Assembly (NCBI GenBank): GCA_947623865.1
Contig: CANQIC010000004.1
Coordinates: forward strand, 18,966 to 82,965
Length of the DNA: 64,000 nucleotides
DNA from: an uncultured Clostridia bacterium
Lineage (GTDB): Bacteria; Bacillota; Clostridia; TANB77; CAG-508
Reading direction: 5' to 3'
Below the pieces are notes generated by a model that saw only the letters and a list, made by a program, of their open reading frames with translations, did not search any database and was not told the DNA's origin. Below are positions 1 through 11,430 of the stretch, piece by piece; within the stretch, counting starts at the first letter, position 1, and every line of letters starts with the position of its first letter. A program made the translations under genes and the position numbers.

Positions 1-652
1 ACTTATTTCATTTCTTTTATTACCTACTCCTGCTCCTGGAACAATTCCCGTATCTGATAATTGTACTGTACTACTTATTCTTTCTATACTTTTTGATGCT
101 AAACTATCTATTACTATTATTAGTTTTGGTTTAATATTATCTACAATTCCTCTAATTACTTCCATTGTTTCTATACCTGTTGTCCCAAGTACACCTGGTG
201 CAATTGCACTTACTGGTCTTGCATCTTTTTCTAAATATTGTGGAGCATATTTAATTAAATGTCTTGTAATATCAATTTCAGAAACTACTTTTGGTCCGAA
301 GTGAATCTGGCGTTACATATATATTTCCAAGCCCTACAACTAATATATCTCCTTCTTTTTCTACATGTTTATTTATAAGTTCCTTTAATTCTTTTGTAAC
401 TATTTCTGATGCTTTTTGTATTTCTGTTTCTTCAGCAACTTTTAAATCTTTTATATCAATTGTGATGTATGTGCCAATTGGCTTACCAATTGCTTCTTCT
501 CCTTGCTTATCTGTAATCTTTACTCTATTTGTTTTTATATTATCTCCTTCATCAATACTCTCTGTTTCAACTCCTGGTATTTCATCTAATTTATTTGCTT
601 TTTTAAAAATATCTCTTCTTTCATCAGCCATATCTGTATTAAAATTAAACAT
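1..652 (-). CDS. gpr: Spore germination protease GPR (C-terminus beyond window start); +1 frameshift at CGG 296-298
   Basis: N-terminal MFNFNTDMADERRDIF...GVETESI...NRVKITD; after dropping one C the frame continues ..[50 protein letters not shown]..; RBS AAGGAGG. Confidence 0.88.
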
Positions 653-745
653 AATCATTCCTCCTTATGTTTATATTGTTGGAAGAAATCATATTATTTA
701 TTCCATAATTTTGAATTATGAATTCAAAATGTTATTCTTCTATCC

Positions 746-774
746 TTGACAAATATTTTTATTTATGATATTAT
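746..774 (+). promoter_or_regulatory. Sigma-A-type promoter TTGACA-N17-TATTAT
   Basis: TTGACA 746-751, 17-nt spacer, TATTAT 769-774, followed by a structured noncoding region with terminator. Confidence 0.75.
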
Positions 775-958
775 GAAAACTACCTTGATATGGTTTATCC
801 TATCGAGGCTGAATGTTTTTTAACCATTCAGTTTTTAAGAGAGGAGTGGTGCTTAATGCCAAGCATCAGAGGAGTAACTATTATTTTACCGGTTTTTGGA
901 TCTTCCTCTTCAACTTGCACGAAGAAATAACGTACGGTCGCGTTGATCTTGTTTCGTT

Positions 959-1000
959 ATCAAAAGCAAGTTATAGAAGATCAAAAGCAAGTTATAGAAG
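959..1000 (+). repeat. Tandem 21-bp duplication (atcaaaagcaagttatagaag x2) inside the ncRNA
   Basis: Two exact adjacent copies 959-979 and 980-1000. Confidence 0.9.
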
Positions 1001-1039
1001 AGGTATACAAAAAATGCGGTCTCCTCCCACTCGCTTAAA

Positions 1040-1067
1040 AGTGGAGCTCGATAGAGCTCCACTTTTT
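1040..1067 (+). terminator. Intrinsic terminator of ncRNA
   Basis: Perfect stem AGTGGAGCTC/GAGCTCCACT plus T-run. Confidence 0.85.
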
Positions 1068-1109
1068 ATAATTATCAACTTTTTTCAATAATATTTGTAT
1101 TTTACATAA

Positions 1110-1370
1110 TTATATGGTATAATCTTTTTCTAAATCTTTACATAGTTCAAATCTATACTTTTGACCTGTTATATTATCTTTTCTATTTACATCTATTTCT
1201 TCTAAAAACATTGTTTCTCTTCTTACCCATATCATAGAATCATCTCTATTATATATTGGTCTATATATAACCATTCTTTCTTTTGTTTCGGAATCTAATG
1301 CAACATTTTCTACAAAATAATAATTCCCTTTAAAGTGTCTATATATCTTCCCTATTTTTACTTGTTCCAT
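1110..1370 (-). CDS. DUF1653-like small protein
   Basis: KIGKIYRHFKGNYYFVENVALDSETKERMVIYRPIY pattern typical of DUF1653. Confidence 0.7.
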   Translation of the reverse strand: MEQVKIGKIYRHFKGNYYFVENVALDSETKERMVIYRPIYNRDDSMIWVRRETMFLEEIDVNRKDNITGQKYRFELCKDLEKDYTI

Positions 1371-1433
1371 TCTTACTACTCCTTTCTTGTATATTTTATT
1401 AAAATATTAGTAATTTTAAAATAAATTTAATTC

Positions 1434-1625
1434 GACAAATTGTTGTTTGTTGGGTTAAATTAATTGCAGACATTGTAGGGGTCGGTCTTGACCGACCCGA
1501 AAATGCATGTTTTTATTACGGGTCGGTCAAGACCGACCCCTACATCATTTGCAATAGATTTAATCGTCTGGAAATTCAGGACAGTCCCTAGGATTTTCCT
1601 CTCACAAACAAATTACAATTTATTT
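1434..1625. repeat. Composite MITE/REP-like element with nested ggtcggtc palindrome
   Basis: Ends AAATTGTTGTTTG / ACAAATTACAATTTATTT; inner inverted repeat TAGGGGTCGGTCTTGACCGACCC...GGGTCGGTCAAGACCGACCCCTA; shares ggaaattcaggacagtccctaggattttcctctcacaaac with other copies. Confidence 0.75.
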
Positions 1626-1631
1626 AATACT

Positions 1632-3678
1632 TCAGATTTCAATTCTATCTTTAAATTTATTTTGAATTTGCTTTTTTAACTGTACGTTTTTCTCTTTTTC
1701 TAAATCTGGATCATCTTCCATAATCTTAATCGCTACACTTTGAATGGATTTTAGCATTTCAACATCTTCAAATAAATTTGCAATTTTAAGTTCTGGAAGT
1801 CCATGCTGTCTCGTTCCAAAAAATTCTCCTGAACCACGAAGCTCTAAATCTTTTTCAGATATTACAAATCCATTATTTGTTTCTGTCATAACCTTCATTC
1901 TTTGTCTTATGTTTTCACTATTTCCTTGATATTTTAATATACAATAAGATTTATAACTTCCGCGTCCAACTCTTCCTCTTAATTGGTGAAGAGTTGCAAG
2001 GCCAAATCTTTCTGCATTTTCTATTACCATAATATTACTGTTTGGAACATCTACCCCAACTTCTATAACAGTTGTTGAAATTAAAACTTGAATTTTTCCT
2101 TCTTTAAACCTTTCCATAATTTCATCTTTTTCTTTAGATTTTAGTTTCCCGTGTAAGTATTCTACGGTATATCCGCTAAATATTTTTTTATATTTTTCAA
2201 ATAATTCTAATACAGATTTTGCGTCTATTTCTTCTGACTCTTCAACTAATGGGCAAACAATATAGCATTGTCTTCCCTCATCTAGTTGTTTTTTTATAAA
2301 GTTATTTACCCTTTCTTCCATTTGCTTTGTTACTGCAAATGTATCTATCTTTTTTCTATTTGGTGGAAGCTCGTCTATTATAGAAATATCCAAATCTCCA
2401 TAAAGAATAAGTGCAAGTGTTCTTGGTATTGGGGTTGCAGTCATAACTAGTACATCTGGACTTTCACCTTTATTGTTAATTGTTCCTCTTTGTCTTACTC
2501 CAAATCTATGTTGCTCATCAGTTACTGCAAGTCCTAAATTTTTAAATACAACATTTTCTTCTAGCAAGCTATGTGTACCAATTAAAATATCTATTTCTCC
2601 ATTTTTTAATCTTTGCAAAATATCTTCTTTTTGTTTCTTGCTAATTCCACTTACTAAAAACTCGCATTTTATATTAAATTTTGATAAAACATCTTCAAAA
2701 TTTTTTAAATGTTGTCTGCTAAGTATTGCAGTAGGTGCCATTACAGCTACTTGATACCCTGATTTTACTGCTTTGTATGCCGCAACTATTGATACTGCTG
2801 TTTTTCCGTGACCCAACATCTCCTTGAAGAAGTCTATTCATAGGATTTTTTTGTTCCATATCATTGTCTATTTCTTCTAATACCCTTATTTGTGCTTTTG
2901 TTAGTTTAAATGGAAGTTCGTTAATTACATCTTGCATTTTAACATTTTTATCAAACTTTATTCCTTTTTTGTCTGCACTATATTTATTTTTTAAATTAAG
3001 AAGTGCAAGTTGCATAACTAGTAATTCTTCAAATACTAACCTTTTTTTAGCTTTATTGTATTCTTCAAAATTTCTTGGAAAATGTATATCGTGAATTGCT
3101 TTATTAATATTATCTAATTTATATTCATCTATTAAATAATTTGGCAAAGTTTCTTCTAAATCTTCTTTTACTTCTTTTAGTCCATTTTCTATAATTTGTC
3201 TTATTACGTTTTGTGACAGATTATATGTAAGTGGATATAGTGGAATTATTCTGCCAGTATTTTTGTTTGTATTTTCATCATCAAATACTGGTGAATTCAT
3301 TTCAATAAATCCAATTCTTTTTTTTACTTTCCCATAAAATTTATAGTTTTGGCCAAGTTTAAATCTATTTTTTAAGTATCCTTGATTAAACCAAGTAATT
3401 TGGCATAATCCTGTTTCATCTCTTACAGATAGCTTGTATATAACCATGTTTCTTCTTATTCTCTTTTCAATCATTTTGGAAACACATATAGCATCAATAA
3501 GAGCTTCTTCTCCATCTTCTAATTCTGCAATATGTCTTGGCTTTCCTCTGTCTTCATAATCTCTTGGAAAATATGTTATTAAATCTTCTAAAGTAAATAT
3601 ACCTAAAGTATTTAAAAGTTTTGCCCTTGCAGGTCCTACTCCTTTTATGAACTTTACATCTTTACTTAAATCTAACAT
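1632..3678 (-). CDS. recG: ATP-dependent DNA helicase RecG, interrupted by +1 CGG frameshift at 2806-2808
   Basis: Two overlapping ORFs give a continuous RecG; junction LLQGDVGS(C)GKTAVSIVAAYKAV. Confidence 0.95.
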
Positions 3679-3697
3679 TTATTACTCCTTAAATAAT

Positions 3698-4171
3698 TTA
3701 TTCAATCTCTTTAATATAATAAATTGAGTATTCTTTAAAATTTTCTTTTTTATATAATGAAACTGCTGGAATATTCTTTTCAAATGCGTTTAGCTTTATA
3801 TATTTAACATTTTTTTCTTTCATAATTTTAGTAAATTCATCAATAAGCATTTTACCAATACCTTTTTTCCTAAATTTTCTATTTACGCATAAATGGTCTA
3901 AATAAGCTACTCCACTAATATATTCTCGCCCATCGAGTACATATCCATCAACATAACCAATTATATTGTTATCTTCATATGCAACTAAAAAAGTCTTTTT
4001 TCTGGATAATATAGATTTTTTTATATTATCTTTTGCTTCTTGATTATCATAGTAATCACTTTTCAAATTTTTATCGAATGGTACTTCTGTATTATAAAGT
4101 TCTTTTGCTAATTCTAGTATTCCCTCAAAATCACTTTTTTTCGCTTTTCTTATACAAATCATATTATTCAC
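3698..4171 (-). CDS. GNAT family N-acetyltransferase
   Basis: GNAT fold motif HLCVNRKFRKKGIGKMLIDEF. Confidence 0.85.
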   Translation of the reverse strand: MNNMICIRKAKKSDFEGILELAKELYNTEVPFDKNLKSDYYDNQEAKDNIKKSILSRKKTFLVAYEDNNIIGYVDGYVLDGREYISGVAYLDHLCVNRKFRKKGIGKMLIDEFTKIMKEKNVKYIKLNAFEKNIPAVSLYKKENFKEYSIYYIKEIE

Positions 4172-4188
4172 AATCTCCTTAATTTTTC

Positions 4189-6395
4189 CTATTTTATTAA
4201 CTTATATTTAAGTCCAGTATTTCTCTTTTTTATATCTGTGTTTTGAATCATAAAATCAATAATATTTTTGTTGCTAATAACTATTAAAAGTTCTTTTGCA
4301 CGAGTTAGTGCAGTGTATAGTAAATTTCTTGTAAGTAGCATCGGTGAGCTTTGAGGAATTGCAAGTATTACTACATCAAATTCACTTCCGTTGTGATTTA
4401 TGTATTGTTATGCTATAGCTATGTTCAAGTTCATCAAGATTTGTAAAATCATACCAAGCTACTTTTTCATCATCAAAACATACTTCAATCTGCTTTTCAT
4501 TTTCATCAATTGAGTTTATTTTACCAAGTTCTCCATTAAAAATTCCAGCTCCTGCTTCTATTTTATCATCTATTTCTTTTTCCCAATAAATATCATAATT
4601 GTTTTTTACTTGCATTACTCTATCGCCTGGTCTAAATACTCTTCCACCATGCTGTTTTTCAATATCTATTTTTGGATTAAGCACATTCTGTAGTGCTTTA
4701 TTTAGCTCTTTTGTACCAAGCATTCCTTTTTTCGTTGGAGTAAGAACTTGTATATTTTTGAAGAAATCATAATTTCCATAGTTTTGAAGTCTTCCAGAGC
4801 AGAGGGAAATAATGTCCCCAACTATTTTTTCTTGAGATGTTTCATTTATGTAGAAAAAGTCTTCTAGCTTATCTTTTGATTCTTCTATTCCAATAAAGCC
4901 TTCTCCATTATTTACTCTATGTGCATTTGTTATTATTTTACTTTTAGCAGCTTGTCTAAATATTTTGTTTAATTCTATTGTTCTAATAGCATTGGACTCT
5001 ATTATATCTTGCAAAACATTACCAGGTCCTACTGATGGAAGCTGATTTATATCTCCAACTAATATTAATTTTGTACCCAGATAAATTGCTTTTAAAATAT
5101 GATTCATTAAAAACATATCTACCATAGACATTTCATCTATTATTACTACATCTGCATCTATTGGAGTGATTGGATAATCTACTGATAAATAATCATCTTT
5201 GTCATCTAATTTTCTTATTTCTAATAATCTATGAATTGTTGTTGCTTCTTCACCAGATTGCTCTTGCATTCTTTTTGCAGCTCTTCCCGTAGGAGCACAT
5301 AGTACAACTTTCATTTTTCTTGTTTTATAAATATCTATTATTGTTTTTATTATTGTTGTTTTACCAGTTCCAGGTCCTCCTGTAATTATACATACGTTGT
5401 TATCATTTACTGCTTTTATTGCCTGTCTTTGTTCTTCTGATAATATTATATCTTGCTTTTTTTCTACTTTTTCAAGCTCTTGTTTAAAGTTTTTTATTTT
5501 CTTTATATTTTTTGTTTCATTTAATGCAATTAATTTATCTGCTATGTTCTTCTCTGCAATATAGAAATTGTTAAGATATATCCATTCCTTTTCTTCTCTT
5601 TCCTCTAAAAATATATTTTCAGTTGCTTTTAAATCTATTATTTCTTCTTCTATTTGAGCTACATCTATTTCTAATAAATCTGATACAAATTTAACTAAAT
5701 TTTCATATATTACACAAGAATTGCCATTATTGCTTGCAATTATTAAACTATATTTTATAGCACTTTCTATTCTCTTAGGATTTTCTTTTGATATTCCTAA
5801 ATCCATTGCCATTTTATCTATCTTTTTAAAGTCAACTCCATAAGTAATATCAAGCAAAATATATGGATTTTCTTCTATTTTTTTTATTGCATCTTTGCCT
5901 AATGCTTCATATACTTTTTTACTGTTTTGATTGGCAATTCCGAAATCTTTCTAAAAATCCTACAATCTGCCACAATTCCCATTTTTCATTAAACTCATCT
6001 GCAATTTCTATTGCTCTTTCCTTTGATATTCCTTTGATATTTGCTAACTTATATGGTTCAAATTTAAAAATAGATATCGTTTCTTCTTTAAAATTATCAA
6101 CTATTCTTTTTGCAATTGCAGGTCCTACTCCCTTTATTATTCCACCAGCTAAATATTTTTCTAATGCCTCTAAAGTCTGTGGCATTATCTTTTCAAAAGT
6201 TTGTATTTTAAATTGTCTACCATAATCTGGATGATTTATAAATCCACCAACTAATTTTAGGCTATCTCCCTTACTTATAAAAGGTAGATAGCCCACTATT
6301 GTTGTTAACTCTTCTTCTGTTTCAAATTCTGCTATTGTATAACTATTTACTTCATTTTGATATATAATTTCAGAAATTTGTCCCTTTATCTCCAA
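4189..6395 (-). CDS. recD2: RecD2-like helicase with two +1 CGG frameshifts (5940-5942 and 4388-4390)
   Basis: IITGGPGTGKTTI Walker A, HR domain; junctions LERF(C)GIANQN and HKSQ(C)GSEFDVVILAIP..LLYTALTRAK; stop at 4189-4191. Confidence 0.95.
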
Positions 6396-6458
6396 AGTTT
6401 TACTTCTCCTATCTTTGTTATATACTAATTATATATCATAAATAAAGCTATATGTAAA

Positions 6459-6821
6459 TTATTTTTTATCCATATTATCTACTAAGTCTTTACATGTTTT
6501 CCAATCCATAAGATTTATAAATTTATAATCTTGCTGAAGTTTTTTAGCTATTTCTTTTGTTCTATCGTTAGAACCTAAATCAGTTATTATTACGTTCTTT
6601 ACGCAGTCTTCTTTTCCATATAATATTCTAAATAAAATTGAACGCATAAATCCTTCTATTTTTTCTTCTTGATTTTTTACTGCAATTATAAAATATATGC
6701 CATCAGATTCTAAATTAGTACATGTACATATATAATATATAGTTTTTATAATTTCTATTAATCCATATAATGCAAGTACCCAAATTACAGCATTTGTAAT
6801 AAAATCCAACATATAATTCAC
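6459..6821 (-). CDS. Small membrane protein with glycosyltransferase-2-like segment
   Basis: ORF with N-terminal TM and VIITDLGSNDRTKEIAKKL motif. Confidence 0.5.
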   Translation of the reverse strand: MNYMLDFITNAVIWVLALYGLIEIIKTIYYICTCTNLESDGIYFIIAVKNQEEKIEGFMRSILFRILYGKEDCVKNVIITDLGSNDRTKEIAKKLQQDYKFINLMDWKTCKDLVDNMDKK

Positions 6822-6860
6822 TCCTGTTTTATGATATTATATGTTGATAATTTATTTACT

Positions 6861-6889
6861 GTGCAAAAGGGGCCTGGCCCCTTTTGCAC
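6861..6889. repeat. REP-like perfect palindrome GTGCAAAAGGGGCC-T-GGCCCCTTTTGCAC
   Basis: Direct inspection; same core (aaaaggggcc/ggcccctttt) as 40169-40201. Confidence 0.85.
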
Positions 6890-6902
6890 CGAATTCGACA
6901 AA

Positions 6903-8012
6903 TTACAATTTTACTATTTTTTCCCATGGTAAATCTTTATCTCCAAAATGTCCATAATTTGTTGTTTTTGTATATATTGGCTCTCTTAGTCCTAGATATT
7001 CTATTATACCATTTGGAGTTAAATCAAATTTTTCCTTTATTTTTTTTATTATTTCTTCTTCATGAATAGTGTTTGTTGCAAATGTATTAATGAATATTGA
7101 TAAAGGCTCTTTCATTCCTATTGCATAAGATACTTGTAATTCACATTTTTTAGCTAGTCCATTTGCAACTATGCTTTTTGCAATATGACGAAGCATATAT
7201 GTACTACTTCTATCTACTTTGCTAGGATCTTTTCCTGAAAAGGCTCCTCCACCATGTTTTGCATATCCACCATATGTATCTACAATTATTTTTCTTCCTG
7301 TAAGACCAGTATCACCAAGTGGCCCTCCAATTACAAATCTTCCTGTTGGATTTACATATATTTTTGTATTTTCATCTATATATTTTTTATCTACAACTTC
7401 ATATATAACTTTTTCTATAATATCTTTTTTCATAGTATCTAAATCTATGCTATCTAAATGCTGATTTGATATTAGTATTGTATCTATTCTTTTTGGAATA
7501 TCATCTCGATATTCTACTGTAACTTGTACTTTTCCATCTGGTCTTAAATAATCTATCTTTTTATTTTTCCTTACTTCTGTAAGTCTTTTAGCAAGTTTAT
7601 GAGATATTGCTATTGCAAAAGGCATAAGTTCTTTTGTTTCATCTGATGCATATCCAAACATAATACCTTGGTCTCCTGCACCACCTACATCTACTCCAAT
7701 TGCTATATCTGAACTTTGTTTGGTTATATTCGTTTCTATTTTGCATGTTCTATAATCAATATCAGTATTTTCATTATCATAACCTATTTCTTTTAAAACC
7801 TCTCTTGCTAATTCTTCTACATCAATTTTAGCTTTTGTACTAAGTTGTCCAGCAATAGTAATTAAATTCTTTGATGCAAATGTTTCTATAGCAACTCTTG
7901 AATATTTGTCTTGTTTTAAACATTCATCTAAAATAGTATCTGAAATCAAATCACAAACTTTATCTGGATGTCCTTCTGTTACACTTTCTGATGTAAAATA
8001 AAATTTTTTCAT
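6903..8012 (-). CDS. metK: S-adenosylmethionine synthetase
   Basis: [48 protein letters not shown]. Confidence 0.98.
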   Translation of the reverse strand: MKKFYFTSESVTEGHPDKVCDLISDTILDECLKQDKYSRVAIETFASKNLITIAGQLSTKAKIDVEELAREVLKEIGYDNENTDIDYRTCKIETNITKQSSDIAIGVDVGGAGDQGIMFGYASDETKELMPFAIAISHKLAKRLTEVRKNKKIDYLRPDGKVQVTVEYRDDIPKRIDTILISNQHLDSIDLDTMKKDIIEKVIYEVVDKKYIDENTKIYVNPTGRFVIGGPLGDTGLTGRKIIVDTYGGYAKHGGGAFSGKDPSKVDRSSTYMLRHIAKSIVANGLAKKCELQVSYAIGMKEPLSIFINTFATNTIHEEEIIKKIKEKFDLTPNGIIEYLGLREPIYTKTTNYGHFGDKDLPWEKIVKL

Positions 8013-8070
8013 AAAATCATCCTCCTTTTTTTGTTTATATGTTTCAAGAAAATATCAATTACAACAAAAA

Positions 8071-8091
8071 ACTTTGCAAAAAATGCAAAGT
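8071..8091 (-). terminator. Riboswitch expression-platform terminator upstream of metK
   Basis: ACTTTGCATTTTTTGCAAAGT followed by TTTTTTG on minus strand. Confidence 0.75.
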
Positions 8092-8111
8092 CTATTTTTG
8101 ATTATATTAAA

Positions 8112-8213
8112 ATCATCACCCAAAGCACTTTGCTTTGCCGGTATTAGCACCTTATTTATAACAGGTTGCTGTGGAGTTATTAAGCCGGTTCTCTCGTCCA
8201 CTCTTGATAACAT
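8112..8213 (-). promoter_or_regulatory. SAM-I (S-box) riboswitch
   Basis: Minus strand TTATCAAGAGTGGACGAGAGAACCGGCTTAATAACTCCACAGCAACC...AAGGTGCTAATACCGGCAAAG...GGGTGATGA. Confidence 0.93.
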
Positions 8214-8380
8214 ATTGTAAATATTATACTTACTATTTATACTATTGTCAATCTTTATTTATAAAAACTATTACATATTTGTTAGTTTTTGTTTCTTTTT
8301 TTCAATTTATAGAATATAATTAATAAATAAAAGCTAATTAGCTTTTTATTTCTATTAAATACTCTTAAGGAGTGAATTTT

Positions 8381-9373
8381 ATGAAAAAATATAAATTAGC
8401 ATTGGTAGGTGCTACTGGATTAGTTGGTAGAACTGCCCGCAAGGTTTTAGAAGAAAAAAATTTACCTATATATGAATATGCTTTTTTTGCTTCTTCTAAA
8501 TCAGCCGGAACTAAATTTAATTTTTTAGGAAAAGAATATACTGTTCGTGAACTTACTGAAAATTCATTTGATGAAGGATTCGATTTTGCTATATTTTCAG
8601 CAGGAGGAGAAACTTCTAAAAAATATTCTCCTATTGCAGCTTCAAAAGGATGCATAGTTGTTGATAATAGTAGTGCTTTTAGAATGGATGAAAATGTTCC
8701 ATTAGTAGTACCTGAAGTTAATCCCGATGATATAAAATGGAATCATGGTATAATTGCAAATCCTAATTGTTCAACAATTCAAGCTGTTGTTCCACTAAAA
8801 CCATTAGATGATAAATATACAATAAAAAGAATTGTATATTCAACATATCAAGCTGTATCTGGTGCCGGTAAAAATGGTGTTGATGATTTAGAAAATGGTA
8901 TTAAGGGCATGCCACCTAAAAAATTTCCATATCCTATTGTAAATAATTGTCTACCACATATAGATGTGTTTGAAGAAAATGGTTATACTAAAGAAGAATT
9001 AAAAATGATTAATGAAACTAGAAAAATTTTAGGAAAGCCTAATTTAAGAGTTACTGCAACAACTGTTAGAGTTCCTGTACTTAATTCACATAGTGAATCT
9101 ATAAATATTGAATTTGAAAATAATTTTGATTTAGATGAACTAAAAGAATTACTAAAAAATAGCTCTGGAATAATTTTAGAGGATGACCCAAGTAAAAATA
9201 TATACCCTCTAGCTCAAAATGCAAATGGCCACGATGAAGTGTATGTTGGTAGAATTAGAAGAGATGAAAGCGTACCTTTTGGAATTAATATGTGGGTAGT
9301 TGCTGATAACATTAGAAAAGGTGCCGCTAGTAATGCAATACAAATCGTAGAAAAATTAATTGAAATGTGTTAA
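8381..9373 (+). CDS. asd: Aspartate-semialdehyde dehydrogenase
   Basis: LVGATGLVGRTARKVLEE, ANPNCSTIQAVVPLKPL; RBS AAGGAG. Confidence 0.95.
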   Translation: MKKYKLALVGATGLVGRTARKVLEEKNLPIYEYAFFASSKSAGTKFNFLGKEYTVRELTENSFDEGFDFAIFSAGGETSKKYSPIAASKGCIVVDNSSAFRMDENVPLVVPEVNPDDIKWNHGIIANPNCSTIQAVVPLKPLDDKYTIKRIVYSTYQAVSGAGKNGVDDLENGIKGMPPKKFPYPIVNNCLPHIDVFEENGYTKEELKMINETRKILGKPNLRVTATTVRVPVLNSHSESINIEFENNFDLDELKELLKNSSGIILEDDPSKNIYPLAQNANGHDEVYVGRIRRDESVPFGINMWVVADNIRKGAASNAIQIVEKLIEMC

Positions 9374-9556
9374 AGTCATTTCAATTTCTATAATTTTGTA
9401 ATATAATATAGGGGTAAAAATATAATTATGTTTTTTCTTATGTCTTTTTCTATCAAAAGAAATGACATTATTAATTGATTGTAGGGACATAGCTCCTCTA
9501 ACTAAGGATTACTTTGAAAATAAGTTTTATCCCTACACATTAGAAGGTGAAAATAT

Positions 9557-10447
9557 ATGAAAAAAGTAGTTTTTAAAGGCTGTGGAACAGCTATAATTAC
9601 ACCATTTACTGATGATGGCGTAAATTTTGATGAATTTAGAAAAATGATTGAATTTCAAATTTCTGCAGGTATTGACAGTATCATTGTTTGTGGTACTACA
9701 GGAGAATCTTCGACAATGACTACAGAAGAAAAAAAGGAAACTATTAAATTTGCAATCGATGTAGCAAATAAGAGAGTTCCAATAATTGCAGGTACTGGTG
9801 GAAACTGTACTAAATCTGCAATTGAAATGTCTAAATATGCACAAAGTGTGGGTGCAGATAGCGTGCTTGTTGTTACACCATATTATAATAAGACTACACA
9901 AGCAGGATTAGTGGCACATTACAAAGCGATAGCTAAAGCTATTGATATTCCTGTTATTTTATACAATGTACCTAGTAGAACTGGCTTAAACATTACTCCT
10001 GCAACATGTTTAGAACTTTCTAAAATAGATAACATTGTTGCAGTAAAAGAAGCAAGTGGAAACATTTCCCAAGTTGCTGAAATTGCGAATTTGTGCAAAG
10101 ACAGTCTTGCTATATATTCTGGTAATGATGATCAAGTATTACCTGTTCTTTCTCTTGGAGGTTTAGGCGTTATATCCGTTCTTTCAAATATCATTCCAAA
10201 AGATGTTCATGATATGGTAGAAAATTTCTTTAATGGAAATATTAAAGAAGCAACTAATATACAGTTAGATACATTAAATCTATCATCTGCATTATTCTGT
10301 GAAGTTAATCCTATTCCAGTTAAAGCTGCATGTAATATGATAGGATTTAATGCAGGAACTCCTCGTTTACCTCTTGTAGAAATGAGTAATGCTGGAAAAG
10401 AAAGATTAAAAAATGAAATGATAAATTATGGAATAAAGATTAAATAA
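9557..10447 (+). CDS. dapA: 4-hydroxy-tetrahydrodipicolinate synthase
   Basis: GCGTAIITPF, VCGTTGESSTMT, YYNKTTQAGLVAHYKAI. Confidence 0.97.
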   Translation: MKKVVFKGCGTAIITPFTDDGVNFDEFRKMIEFQISAGIDSIIVCGTTGESSTMTTEEKKETIKFAIDVANKRVPIIAGTGGNCTKSAIEMSKYAQSVGADSVLVVTPYYNKTTQAGLVAHYKAIAKAIDIPVILYNVPSRTGLNITPATCLELSKIDNIVAVKEASGNISQVAEIANLCKDSLAIYSGNDDQVLPVLSLGGLGVISVLSNIIPKDVHDMVENFFNGNIKEATNIQLDTLNLSSALFCEVNPIPVKAACNMIGFNAGTPRLPLVEMSNAGKERLKNEMINYGIKIK

Positions 10448-10557
10448 ATTGTTGTTTGTGAGAGGAAAATCCTAGGGACTGTCCCTAAAAATCACCAATT
10501 TTGGGGATTTTTGGGACTGTCCTGAATTTTCCGAACAACAAACAAATTACAATTTAT
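10443..10557. repeat. MITE/REP-like repeat ('ggacagtccc' family)
   Basis: aaattgttgtttgtgagaggaaaatcctagggactgtccctaaaaatcaccaattttggggatttttgggactgtcctgaattttcc...acaaattacaattta; near-identical reverse copies elsewhere. Confidence 0.9.
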
Positions 10558-10585
10558 CTAATTAAGATAAAGGAGGAAAAAAATA

Positions 10586-11332
10586 ATGTTAAAAGTACTA
10601 ATTAATGGAATAAATGGTAGAATGGGACAAGAAGTCTTAAAACAAGTAAATATATCAGATGAATTTGAAATATGTTGTGGAGTAGATAAATTTAACAATA
10701 ATGAATCAAATTTTCCTATATACCATGATGTTAATTTGATTAAAGAAATACCTGATGTAATAATTGATTTTTCTATCCCTGAGGCTAGTATAAATATACT
10801 TGAATTTGCTAAGACTAAAAAAATACCAACTGTAATTGCAACTACAGGTTTTTCTGATGAAGAATTATATATAATAAAACAATATTCTAAAGAGTTACCT
10901 GTTTTTCGTTCTGGGAATATGTCTTATGAAATTAATATCATGGCAGATATTGTGTCAAAACTTGCAACACAGTTAAAAGATTCAGATATAGAAATTGTTG
11001 AAACACATCATAAAAATAAAATTGATAGTCCTAGTGGCACTGCATTAATTCTTGCAGATAGCATTGATGACGCTTTAAATAATGAAATGATTTATCAATA
11101 TAATAGACATAGCATAAGGCAAAAAAGACCAGATAAAGAAATTGGAATACATTCTATAAGAGGTGGTACTGAAGTTGGAAAACATACTGTATTATTTTTA
11201 GGAGAAAATGAAACTTTAGAAATTACACATACAGTCACATCTAGAAGCATATTTGCAAAAGGTGCACTAAAAGCAGCTAAATTTTTAGTTGAACAGGACA
11301 ATGGATTATACAGTATGAAGGATTTAATCTAG
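10586..11332 (+). CDS. dapB: 4-hydroxy-tetrahydrodipicolinate reductase
   Basis: INGINGRMGQEVLKQV, ETHHKNKIDSPSGTAL. Confidence 0.96.
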   Translation: MLKVLINGINGRMGQEVLKQVNISDEFEICCGVDKFNNNESNFPIYHDVNLIKEIPDVIIDFSIPEASINILEFAKTKKIPTVIATTGFSDEELYIIKQYSKELPVFRSGNMSYEINIMADIVSKLATQLKDSDIEIVETHHKNKIDSPSGTALILADSIDDALNNEMIYQYNRHSIRQKRPDKEIGIHSIRGGTEVGKHTVLFLGENETLEITHTVTSRSIFAKGALKAAKFLVEQDNGLYSMKDLI

Positions 11333-11430
11333 TGAAACTGTGAAATTTTCTAGGCGAACTTTTTTTCTTGCACATTAAGGACTTTATTAAAAAAAGCGCA
11401 AGAAAAAAATCCGTCTAAAAAATTTCCATC

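Larger units (their letters stand above)
782..1068 (+). ncRNA. Structured ncRNA of unknown family (~287 nt)
   Basis: Near-consensus promoter upstream, intrinsic terminator AAGTGGAGCTC-GATA-GAGCTCCACTTTTT at the end, several internal hairpins, no convincing ORF. Confidence 0.6.

Noticed and set aside
1632-3678. Treating recG (and the other split ORFs) as ordinary pseudogenes
   Set aside because: Identical +1 C-before-Gly event in 13 genes including normally essential ones, with otherwise intact sequence on both sides, is not how random decay looks.
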